NCBI GenBank assembly: GCA_035570275.1
Contig: DATMNI010000093.1
Location: 42,602 to 106,601, forward strand
Reading direction: 5' to 3'
DNA: 64,000 bases
DNA from: DATMNI01 sp035570275
Lineage (GTDB): Bacteria > Acidobacteriota > Terriglobia > Bryobacterales > Bryobacteraceae
Shown here: piece after piece, positions 27,401 to 33,615 of the stretch
How positions within the stretch are numbered: the first letter of the stretch is position 1
Layout: each line of letters starts with the position of its first letter
The notes under the pieces: model-generated
The model's input: only the letters and a program-made list of their open reading frames with translations
Told to the model about the DNA's origin: nothing
Databases searched by the model: none
Position numbers and translations under genes: made by a program

Positions 27401-28088
27401 CTACGAGCCGTTTATCGATTCCAACAATCCCAAGCTGGATCGTGCGCGCGCGCTGTTTGACCTGACGCACGTGGCTAAGTTCAATTTTGTGTACAAGCTG
27501 CCCATGGGCGAGGGCCACAGGTTCGGTTACAGGCCGCTGAACCGGTTCGTGCTTTCGGGCTGGCAGATGGCCGGCATCTTCAACCGCCAGTCGGGCGAAC
27601 CGTTCTCGGTCTGCTCCGGCCTCGGGACCTTCAACCGCCAAAACAACCTGCAATCCAACCAGTGCAATACCGTGAACACGAGTCTGGATATGAGCCAGCT
27701 TCGGGACGCATTCCAGTTCCGCATGTCGGGCTCAGGCCCGTACATGTTTACGTCTGCAGCTCTAAACAGCAGCGGCCAGGCGACTGTGGCCGGTGCGGCG
27801 CCGTTCAGTGGGCAGATTTTCACGATGCCCGCCGCCGGGACCATCGGCACCCTGGGCAAGCGCATCTTCGACGGACCGTGGGACACCTCGTTCGATTTCG
27901 GCCTGTCGAAAGAAACCAAGATCAACGAGCGCCACTCCATCCAGTTGCGAATGGACGCGTCGAACATCCTCAATCACCCGTCGTTCGTGATCGGCGACCA
28001 GACCGCGACGTCTACCACTTTCGGAAAGATCACCAGCACGTTTGCCGCCCGCCGGCAAATCCAATTCGCTTTGTCTTACCGGTTCTGA
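24465..28088 (+). CDS. Oar-like TonB-dependent outer-membrane receptor
   Basis: A 1207-residue outer-membrane protein of the large acidobacterial Oar/carboxypeptidase-regulatory type. Signal peptide residues 1-23 (SLFIALVGVLVIFSGLCMAQ); a CarboxypepD_reg domain at about 25-110 (ARLTGSVVDPTGLAVPSAAV, GVAAGTYDVVVTQQGF); a plug-like region at about 115-230 (NGQRTSFTNVTLDGINIQDN); then a long beta-barrel rich in Asn, Thr and aromatic residues, ending QIQFALSYRF with the terminal Phe expected of outer-membrane barrels. Such proteins are thought to import large substrates with TonB energy; the ligand is unknown. AAGGGG precedes the ATG by four bases. The final part runs up to a family-B repeat. Confidence 0.88.
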   Translation: MRPKSLFIALVGVLVIFSGLCMAQVTARLTGSVVDPTGLAVPSAAVDIYLPGGARPIISTVATAEGLFTFTGVAAGTYDVVVTQQGFRKNTERGVVLSAGQETSLAAIRLEVGSVTETVEVNGTAQTVQTTNAEISSSVTRSQVRDLPILNRSPQGFVTTQAGVSLGRGGDSVINGQRTSFTNVTLDGINIQDNFIRTNAVDFSPNLLLLDQVAEFTISTSNTNPSAGTGASQVIFVTPSGSNTLHGSAFWSNRNSAVAANTWFNNQAGVKKPFLNQNQLGGSLGGRIIKDKLFFYGNYEAFRLKQQAGQQRTILTSDAAQGVFTYIGAGGAVQKVNILQAAGQKIDPTIAALIAKIPGPSAINNTNSGDSTASLLRNTGGFLFNQRSNRTRNNVTGKVDYVMSSKSTITGTYAWNSDLLDRPDVQTVGYQVVPVVNNNDKVKFLSARWRYNPTPSLTNEVLFGFNLAPALFLSSENFGNAIIGNTAAASTSLAFSTPVATFRSQGRFTNTYNFADNAGWVHGAHNVQFGFQMQKAYTEPYNDAGITPSYNIGISSANTFGLTNAQLPGANSTDLTAANSLLATLAGFVSGYTQTYNVQNRTSGFVPNFTQDRHWKVDDYSFYMQDNWKLHRRLTVNLGVRYEYYSPVQEQNGLVLLPQLGSSDAISTLRSNATLDFASGSSGSPLYHPDRNNFAPNVGLAWDVFGDGKTAVRAGYSINFVNDEYLAAVTGNANTNAGLSQTLTNPTALASLISAGLPAITTPAFKVPRTFQDNYNLNPQANFGMADPNLRAPYVQQWNIGIQREVKGFILEGRYIGNHATKLLRAIDYNQININAGGFLGDFLRAQQNGSLALGATGVFNPAFDPTIAGSQQLTVFPLLPGGGTLTNATNRTFIQQGAVADMAFNYQSTKANGPINFMPNPNAASLRLMTNYSNSTYNGLQLEFRTREHKGLTFQGNYTYSKVLTDAVSGSDNNNQGRYEPFIDSNNPKLDRARALFDLTHVAKFNFVYKLPMGEGHRFGYRPLNRFVLSGWQMAGIFNRQSGEPFSVCSGLGTFNRQNNLQSNQCNTVNTSLDMSQLRDAFQFRMSGSGPYMFTSAALNSSGQATVAGAAPFSGQIFTMPAAGTIGTLGKRIFDGPWDTSFDFGLSKETKINERHSIQLRMDASNILNHPSFVIGDQTATSTTFGKITSTFAARRQIQFALSYRF

Positions 28089-28090
28089 GA

Positions 28091-28160
28091 CATCCGCTCC
28101 CTGACGGTCGCGGCTCTGAATGCAACTCCGAACGGAGCCGCGCGCGTAAGCAAGCGGTTC
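28091..28160. repeat. Family-B palindromic repeat, copy B1
   Basis: Imperfect inverted repeat: the left arm CCGCTCCCTGACGGTCGCGG plus CTCTG, the right arm CGGAGCCGCGCGCGTAAGC plus AAGCGG. It fills the gap between the convergent TonB-receptor and fused spermidine-synthase-like genes and may also act as a terminator. Related copies are at 37463, 39876 and 63405. Confidence 0.75.
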
Positions 28161-28163
28161 TGA

Positions 28164-30203
28164 TTACTTCCAGACCTGGAAGAGATTGCTGTACCCGTCG
28201 GTCCACACTCGCGTAGGCTGGCGGGTGGACCGGTGGGTGAACCCACTGACTGGCGTTCCCGCTGCATCCCCCACAATCGCCCAATCCGCCGCCGAAATGA
28301 GGCGCGCCGGGTCTGGCTCACTATGAACCACCGCCGAGAGCTTTCCCAACGTCGCGGCCAGGGCGGCGACCACCGAGTCCAATTCCAGATAGCGGTTAGT
28401 AAGGTGGATGGCCAGTACGCCCTCGGGGCGCAAACGCCCAAAGTACATCCGGAAGGCTTCCCGGGTGAGCAGGTGCACGGGAATGGAATCGTCCGAGAAG
28501 GCATCCAGCACAATCGCGTCGAAGCTCTGCGGCGGTTCGCGTTCCAGCGCCAGGCGGCCATCGTCGGTGACCACATCGGTCCTGGCTTCGGAGCCACTCA
28601 GGAAGTGGAAGTACTGCGACGCCACTTGAACCACCGCCGGGTTGATTTCGTAAAAGCGGAACTCGTCGCCAGGCCGGCCGTAGACCGCCAGAGTTCCTGC
28701 GCCAAGCCCGACGACGCCCACTCTGCGGGCCGGGCCCGGTTTGGACAACACCTGGCCCGCGCCCGATTCCGGACCGTAATAGGCGGTGGCCGTATTCGCC
28801 AGCGCCGGCGACAGAAACTCGACGCCGTGCAGCGTTCTGCCGTTATACAGCGAGCGTGCCGCCGTCTCTCCCGTTCCCGCATCGCTCACCTGCAGCGCGC
28901 CATAGAAATTGCGCAGGTGAACCACATCGCCTTGAGCCGCGCGGTAGCGGGTGGCCAATACGAAGGCCAGCACGGCAACCGCCGCCAGCCGCAGCAGGCG
29001 CCGCGGCGCGTAGCCGTAAACCAGCACCAGGCCGAGCAAAATGCAGGCTGTGATGCCGATGGGAAGTTCCAGGTATCCGTTGAAGACATTCGGCGCCACC
29101 AGCCCCACAAAAACGGCCCCGAGCGCGCCGCCCAACGCCACCATCAGGTAAAAAAACGCCAGGCCGTGTAGCGGATCGGGTCTGGTGCGCGCCACCTCGC
29201 CGTGGCAAAAAACGCAGCAGATCAGCAGGCCGGCGGCCCAGACCGCCAGTTCGCCCGGCAAGCCGCCGGGCCGGGCCAGCCGCCAGCACATGCCGATCCA
29301 GGCCGCGGGCAGCAGCCAGCGAAACATCGTTGCCTGGTACCAGCCGCGGTCGGCAAAGCAGATGATGAAACTCAGCAGGTACAGGCTCAGCGGAAGCACC
29401 CAGAGGAAAGGGACGGCTGCCACTTCCTGGCTGAGGTGATTGGCCACCGAAAACCACAGCGCCGAGGCGCAGGCGGCCAGCGCGATCCACAGCCAGGGGC
29501 TCTGCGGCGTCACGTCCGCCGCGGTTTGGATTGGACTGCCGCGCAATCCGCTGTAGCCGTCGTCTTGAAGGGCGCTGTGCGGGGCGCCGTGCAGGGCGCC
29601 GTGCACGGAAATGGCGCCCGCCATCACCGCTACCACGGCATAACCGGCCGACCACCAGGCAAGCTGCCGCATAACCGGCAATAGCGGCTCAATCCCAATC
29701 GGGTAGAGCAGCAGCGCCGCCAGCGAGGCCGCGTTCGAAAGCGCAAAGAGCCGGTACGGAAACCGTCCGGCGCCGGCTGCGGAGTACCACGATACCAGCA
29801 GCGGGCTGGTGGTGGACAGCAGAAAATAGGGCAGACCGGCCGATCGCGCCAGCGTCCGAAGAATGGCGGCTGCCGGTGGGCCCGAGCCCGCGTTCAACCC
29901 TGGATTCAACCCCAGGTTCAACCCCGGCGTCAACGGCAGGGCCAGCAGACTGCCCAGCAGCAAAACCACGTGCCCCAGGCCCTGCCATCTCCGGCTAAAA
30001 TGGCGCGTGACCGCATACGAGTAGGCATACCCCGCCAGCAGCACCACCTGAAAGAACAGCATGCAGGTGACCCAGACTCCGGCCGAGCCGCCGAACCGGG
30101 GCAGCAGGGCCTTGGCAATCATGGGCTGGACCAGAAACAGCAGCAGCGAACTGGCGGCAATCGTGACGGAGTAGAAGGGCCGCGCAATTCTCACGATCTC
30201 CAA
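28164..30203 (-). CDS. Fused multi-membrane / spermidine-synthase-like protein (copy 2)
   Basis: A 679-residue paralogue of the protein at 278-2371, with the same plan: hydrophobic helices over about 440 residues beginning YSVTIAASSLLLFLVQPMIAK with PRFGGSAGVWVTCMLFFQ, then a spermidine-synthase-like domain with VGVVGLGAGTLAVYG near residues 490-505, FYEINPAVV and DAFSDDSIPVHLLT. The start appears to be a TTG at 30203 preceded by GAAGGAA, five bases away. Two loops contain in-frame tandem repeats (GLNLGLNPGLN and HGALHGAPHSAL). The gene follows a merR gene at 18 bp and is probably co-transcribed with it. The substrate is unknown. Confidence 0.83.
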   Translation of the reverse strand: MEIVRIARPFYSVTIAASSLLLFLVQPMIAKALLPRFGGSAGVWVTCMLFFQVVLLAGYAYSYAVTRHFSRRWQGLGHVVLLLGSLLALPLTPGLNLGLNPGLNAGSGPPAAAILRTLARSAGLPYFLLSTTSPLLVSWYSAAGAGRFPYRLFALSNAASLAALLLYPIGIEPLLPVMRQLAWWSAGYAVVAVMAGAISVHGALHGAPHSALQDDGYSGLRGSPIQTAADVTPQSPWLWIALAACASALWFSVANHLSQEVAAVPFLWVLPLSLYLLSFIICFADRGWYQATMFRWLLPAAWIGMCWRLARPGGLPGELAVWAAGLLICCVFCHGEVARTRPDPLHGLAFFYLMVALGGALGAVFVGLVAPNVFNGYLELPIGITACILLGLVLVYGYAPRRLLRLAAVAVLAFVLATRYRAAQGDVVHLRNFYGALQVSDAGTGETAARSLYNGRTLHGVEFLSPALANTATAYYGPESGAGQVLSKPGPARRVGVVGLGAGTLAVYGRPGDEFRFYEINPAVVQVASQYFHFLSGSEARTDVVTDDGRLALEREPPQSFDAIVLDAFSDDSIPVHLLTREAFRMYFGRLRPEGVLAIHLTNRYLELDSVVAALAATLGKLSAVVHSEPDPARLISAADWAIVGDAAGTPVSGFTHRSTRQPTRVWTDGYSNLFQVWK

Positions 30204-30205
30204 CG

Positions 30206-30243
30206 CTATTCCTTCAGTAGCTCAAGATTCCTTCAGTAGCTCA
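30206..30243 (-). repeat. 19-bp tandem duplication at a gene junction
   Basis: ATTCCTTCAGTAGCTCAAG occurs twice back to back on the plus strand. On the minus strand the first copy encodes the end of the MerR protein (LELLKES) with the stop created at the junction; the second copy carries the GAAGGAA ribosome-binding site of the downstream gene. Confidence 0.8.
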
Positions 30244-30611
30244 AGGATATCGGACAGCTCCCGCCGGATTCCAGGTAACGGATCCTCCGAGAAAAGCTCC
30301 TGTTGGAGACGCTTCGGGACAGCCCGCGGCTTGGGTGCGCGCGACTCGGCGTGCAGACTCTGCCGGGCTCCTTCTATAGTGAACCGCTTCTCGTACAGCA
30401 AGTGCTTGATGCGGAGCAACAACACCACATCCTTGCGCCGATAGAGCCGATGGCCGGTGCCGGACTTCTTGGGCGAAAGCACGGGAAATTCCGACTCCCA
30501 GTAGCGGAGCACATAGGGCTCCACCCCGAGCAGGTCACTCACTTCGCCGATCTTGAAGTACAGCTTATCCGGGATCTCCGGGGACCCGGGCTGCAGCGCT
30601 ACATCTGTCAT
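30222..30611 (-). CDS. MerR-family regulator
   Basis: A 129-residue protein with one MerR helix-turn-helix at residues 17-85 (YFKIGEVSDLLGVEPYVLRYWESEFPVLSPKKSGTGHRLYRRKDVVLLLRIKHLLYE) and a short C-terminal helix. The N-terminal KIGEV..LLGV and VLRYWE signature resembles the MlrA/CarA-like group that acts with a coiled-coil tail; no metal-binding cysteines are present, so metal sensing is unlikely. The last residues are set by a 19-bp duplication. It is immediately upstream of fused protein 2 and may form an operon with it. Confidence 0.8.
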   Translation of the reverse strand: MTDVALQPGSPEIPDKLYFKIGEVSDLLGVEPYVLRYWESEFPVLSPKKSGTGHRLYRRKDVVLLLRIKHLLYEKRFTIEGARQSLHAESRAPKPRAVPKRLQQELFSEDPLPGIRRELSDILELLKES

Positions 30612-30763
30612 TCGCCAATTGGATCTTAGCTCAACCGCCGGCGAATGTCACGGGTGGGAACGGCAGGGTACGGCAGGGTGGGAACGGCAGGGCGAGCACC
30701 GCCGCCATGGCAAAGCTGGTCGCTGACTGCTGTGCCTTTTGTTTCCGCGTTAGAATGACGGCC

Positions 30764-31669
30764 ATGGCTATTCATCGTCGGCATTTTCTCCATGCGGCCG
30801 TTGCCGCCGCCGTTGCGGCCACAGCCCGGTCGCAGCCCCGAGCGTCGCAGCCCGGAGCCAGGATGCGCCTGGGGATCATCCTCGGCCTTTCCGCCGACCC
30901 GGATGCCGACATCAAACGTGTCCATGACCTCGGGTTTCCCACTTGCCAGCTCGGCATTCGCGCCAATGATGACGCCATCGCCGCCAGACTCCGGCAGGCG
31001 CTCGACCGCTATCAGGTCGAAGCCACCTCGGCCGTCTCCGGCGGCCCCGGCCGGGAGGTTTACGATTTCTACCAGGGTCCCTTGACCATCGGGCTGGTGC
31101 CCCGCGATGTCCGGGCCTCCCGAATCGAGCGCATGAAAGAGGTTTCGGATTTCGCCAAGAAGGTGGGGATCCCCGCCGTGCAAAGCCACTGCGGCTTCAT
31201 TCCGGAGAACCCCAACGATCCGCTCTACCGGGAAACCGTGGAGGCCATTCGAACCGTGGCCGCGTACTGCAAGTCCAACGGTCAGAACTTCCGCTGCGAA
31301 ACCGGCCAGGAGACGCCCGTCACACTGGTTCGGGCCATTCGCGACGTCGGGCTGGATAACGTCGGCGTAAACTTCGACGCCGCCAACCTGATTCTGTACG
31401 GCAAGGCCAATCCCGTGGATGCGGTGGACCTTCTGGCGCCCTACATCCAGGGTGTGCATGCCAAGGACGGGCTTTACCCCACCGGCCCGGAGCGCCTCGG
31501 CGCCGAAGTCCCGATCGGCCAGGGCAAGGTCAACTTTCCCGTGTTGATTGAGCAACTTAAGAGAATCGGATACAGTAATCCGCTTACCATCGAGCGCGAA
31601 ATCCGCGGCGAAAAGCAGACCGCGGATATCCTCGCGGCCAAAGCCTACCTGGAAAAGCTGATTGCGTAA
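30764..31669 (+). CDS. Exported TIM-barrel sugar-phosphate isomerase/epimerase-like protein
   Basis: A 301-residue protein of the xylose-isomerase-like TIM-barrel superfamily with a twin-arginine export signal (IHRRHFLHAAVAAAVAATA). Barrel motifs include IKRVHDLGFPTCQLGI, KKVGIPAVQSHCGFIPENP, CKSNGQNFRCETGQETP, DNVGVNFDAANLILYGKANP, IQGVHAKDGLYP and TIEREI, with the metal-binding E, D, H and E expected of the fold. Relatives are isomerases, epimerases or 3-keto-glycoside-processing proteins; the substrate is unknown. Upstream is a GGGTGGGAACGGCAGG tandem repeat. The ATG at 30755 is an alternative start three codons earlier. Confidence 0.8.
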   Translation: MAIHRRHFLHAAVAAAVAATARSQPRASQPGARMRLGIILGLSADPDADIKRVHDLGFPTCQLGIRANDDAIAARLRQALDRYQVEATSAVSGGPGREVYDFYQGPLTIGLVPRDVRASRIERMKEVSDFAKKVGIPAVQSHCGFIPENPNDPLYRETVEAIRTVAAYCKSNGQNFRCETGQETPVTLVRAIRDVGLDNVGVNFDAANLILYGKANPVDAVDLLAPYIQGVHAKDGLYPTGPERLGAEVPIGQGKVNFPVLIEQLKRIGYSNPLTIEREIRGEKQTADILAAKAYLEKLIA

Positions 31670-31794
31670 AGCGGGCCTGAAATCAATTTTGTGCCGCCCG
31701 GATTCTATCTCCCTGCAAGAGAGTTGTTACTTTCGCCCCCTTGCGAGCGTCTAATCAGGTGTAACAGAAAAAACCACTCGTGAGGTTCAAAATT

Positions 31795-32136
31795 ATGACG
31801 ATGAAATCCATTCTGATGGTCGGAGTGTTGGCGCTCTCCACCCTTTCTATAGGTCTGGCTAGCACCAAGGCTTACGAGATTACGCTTTCTTCCCCTTCGA
31901 AGGTCGGCAACATGCAACTGGCGGCTGGCGCCTATAAGCTGACGTTTGACGGCAACAAAGCGGTCTTCACCAACCGCGCCACCGATAAGCAGGTAACGGC
32001 GGACGTGAAGGTTGACACGGTTGAGAAGAAGTACGACGTAACCTCCATCGACAGCACCAAGAGCGGCGACACGGAGCAGATCAACGCCATCGAACTTGGC
32101 GGTTCCAAGACCAAGCTCGAATTCGGCGGCCTGTAA
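31795..32136 (+). CDS. Small secreted beta-rich protein, acidobacterial type
   Basis: A 113-residue exported protein with a signal peptide ending SIGLAST and a mature domain of short beta strands (YEITLSSPSKVGNMQLAAGAYKLTFDGNKAVFTNRATDKQVTADV, broken here only by reading). The pattern 'SPSKVGNxQLxAGxYKL' is familiar from paralogous secreted proteins in Acidobacteria with no known function. GAGG lies about ten bases before ATG 31795. No partner gene is adjacent. Confidence 0.7.
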   Translation: MTMKSILMVGVLALSTLSIGLASTKAYEITLSSPSKVGNMQLAAGAYKLTFDGNKAVFTNRATDKQVTADVKVDTVEKKYDVTSIDSTKSGDTEQINAIELGGSKTKLEFGGL

Positions 32137-32679
32137 ATCGTAGTCGGACCTGGGGCGGACGATCGGTTTGTGTCGTCTGCCCGGGTCTCTCCCCGGCCCT
32201 GTCTTCTGCGCCTGCTGCCCAACACTCGGACCTTCCGCAAGGGCCTTGTTCACCGCGACTGCCTCTCCTTGCATTGCTCTGCGGCCTCCACGTCTCCGCG
32301 GTGAAGTCGCTGCCTGACCCCGCGCTTCTTTGATGACACTCAAATCAACTAAGTTTCACCACTGCTTTCAGGCATTTCCAGATATCCACCCCCGAAATCG
32401 ACTCACTGCCGTGCTACACCAGAGATAGGAGCCAGCTTTGCGGTCACCGCTAAGGCTTTACCTTCCCGGACCGCCGCTCTGCTCCCGGATTTCAAGAAGA
32501 TGCCACTAAGATGCGTAACAGAAGGCCCCAGCCCCCAACCCCGAAGAACCCAATTGGCTTCGTTTCGCCCGACTCCATCGGTGGCCCCGCCCTCGGCACA
32601 CGGTCCCAACCCCGAGTGCCAAATTGGCTTCGTTTTGCAAATCAAGTCCACACGGCCCCAGCCGCCAAGCCCCGGCCCC
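32137..32679. other. Gene-free stretch with NEANW/KTKPIW-type repeats
   Basis: No real gene. From about 32527 to 32660 two direct copies of a CCAATTGGCTTCGTTT-like unit are separated by GCCCCAGCCCCCAACCCCG-like spacers. Read on the minus strand they give 'NEANW' and 'KTKPIW', a repeat type seen between genes in several Acidobacteria and Planctomycetes. A CTCTGCGGCCTCCACGTCTC segment at about 32277-32297 belongs to the CTCTGCGTCTCTGCGG type also seen at 42787-42830. Confidence 0.55.
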
Positions 32680-33093
32680 CTACCCGTAAGTCGCCGGATG
32701 CCCTTCCCGCATCTCCCGCGCCTGCTCCTTCGCTACCTCAATCTGGATCAGCGGTCCCTTCCCGATCCCCGGGCAATAGTGCGCCGCCTTATGCCACTCG
32801 CGGCGGCTCTCCACCAGTTCCGGCCAGAACGGGAAGGCCCGGCATTGCAGAGGTTTCGCCGGATGAATCCCACAGCCAGTCCCGTTCAGGAAGTAACAGG
32901 TGGCGTCTTTCGGCACCCTGAGCCGCAGGCGATTGCGCGTGCGGTAGACGTACTGGTGCTCGAAGGCCGCGGGCGTCATCCCCACAAACTCCGCCGCCCG
33001 CACCAGATCGGCTTCGGTCAGGTAGACAAAGCCCTTTTGCTCACAACAGGCTGTGCAGCCCGGCTGGCACTCGAAACGCAACCCTTCCGCCAT
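32680..33093 (-). CDS. YkgJ-family cysteine-cluster protein
   Basis: A 137-residue protein with the CxxxCxxCC cluster (CQPGCTACCEQKGFVYLTEAD) near residues 9-17, followed by CYFLNGTGCGIHPAKPLQCRAFPFWPE and a final Cys in YCPGIGKG. This is the zinc- or iron-cluster-binding YkgJ/CxxCxxCC pattern; family function is not established. Length is typical. The start is 30 bp from the divergent CbiX-like gene. Confidence 0.85.
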   Translation of the reverse strand: MAEGLRFECQPGCTACCEQKGFVYLTEADLVRAAEFVGMTPAAFEHQYVYRTRNRLRLRVPKDATCYFLNGTGCGIHPAKPLQCRAFPFWPELVESRREWHKAAHYCPGIGKGPLIQIEVAKEQAREMREGHPATYG

Positions 33094-33122
33094 GGTCTAA
33101 TTCTAATAATGATCTGAACCCA

Positions 33123-33491
33123 ATGACCGACGGTATCATCATTTTCGCCCATGGCTCCCGGATCGAGTCGGCTAACGAAGCTGTCCGCCAGGTGGCCGCG
33201 GCCCTTGCGAGCTCGGGCGACGCACGCGTGACCCCGGCTTTCCTGGAACTGGGCGAGCCCGACCTGGAAACCGCCGCTTCCCGGCTGGCCGATCTGGGCG
33301 TCATCCGCCTGGTCATTGTCCCCTACTTCCTCACCCTGGGCATTCACATGGAACGCGATCTGCCCCGGATCGCAGAACGTATCTCATTGACTCACAAAGG
33401 CTTAGAAATTAAAATCGCCCCTCCGCTGGATGGTCACCCGGCTCTCCTCCAGATTCTTCAGGACCGCGTTCGGGAAGCGTTACTCTCTTGA
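33123..33491 (+). CDS. CbiX-like sirohydrochlorin chelatase domain protein
   Basis: A 122-residue single-domain CbiX/SirB-type protein: IIIFAHGSRIESANEAV carries the metal-binding histidine, TPAFLELGEPDLETA and RLVIVPYFLTLGIHMERDLP the second site, then KIAPPLDGHPALLQIL. Such short chelatases insert Co or Fe into sirohydrochlorin for cobalamin or sirohaem. No other tetrapyrrole gene is adjacent, so the metal is not known. Its stop codon overlaps the HAIR operator of the dnaK operon. Confidence 0.85.
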   Translation: MTDGIIIFAHGSRIESANEAVRQVAAALASSGDARVTPAFLELGEPDLETAASRLADLGVIRLVIVPYFLTLGIHMERDLPRIAERISLTHKGLEIKIAPPLDGHPALLQILQDRVREALLS

Positions 33492-33507
33492 GCGCAGCTC
33501 ACTCAAC
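33487..33507. promoter_or_regulatory. HAIR operator for HspR
   Basis: CTTGAGC at 33487-33493, seven bases, then ACTCAAC at 33501-33507. The HAIR consensus is CTTGAGT-N7-ACTCAAG, so each arm has a single mismatch. It lies eight bases upstream of the -35 box of dnaK, and hspR is the third gene of the same operon, so negative feedback is the natural reading. Confidence 0.72.
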
Positions 33508-33515
33508 TCAAAGAC

Positions 33516-33544
33516 TTGACAACAACGCACTAAAATTTGATAAT
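33516..33544 (+). promoter_or_regulatory. dnaK promoter (sigma70 type)
   Basis: TTGACA at 33516-33521, a 17-base spacer and GATAAT at 33539-33544: a consensus -35, ideal spacing and a one-mismatch -10. Transcription would start near 33551, leaving a leader of about 65 bases before the dnaK ATG. There is no CIRCE element. Confidence 0.8.
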
Positions 33545-33615
33545 GGTCTTGTACTAATAGCCGGCAACGGCAGGTCATCGTAAATCAGTACAGACGAGGG
33601 AGGCTTTCACACAAC

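Noticed and set aside
33502..33560. CIRCE element for HrcA upstream of dnaK
   Set aside because: No TTAGCACTC-N9-GAGTGCTAA sequence; the dyad present is of the HAIR type.
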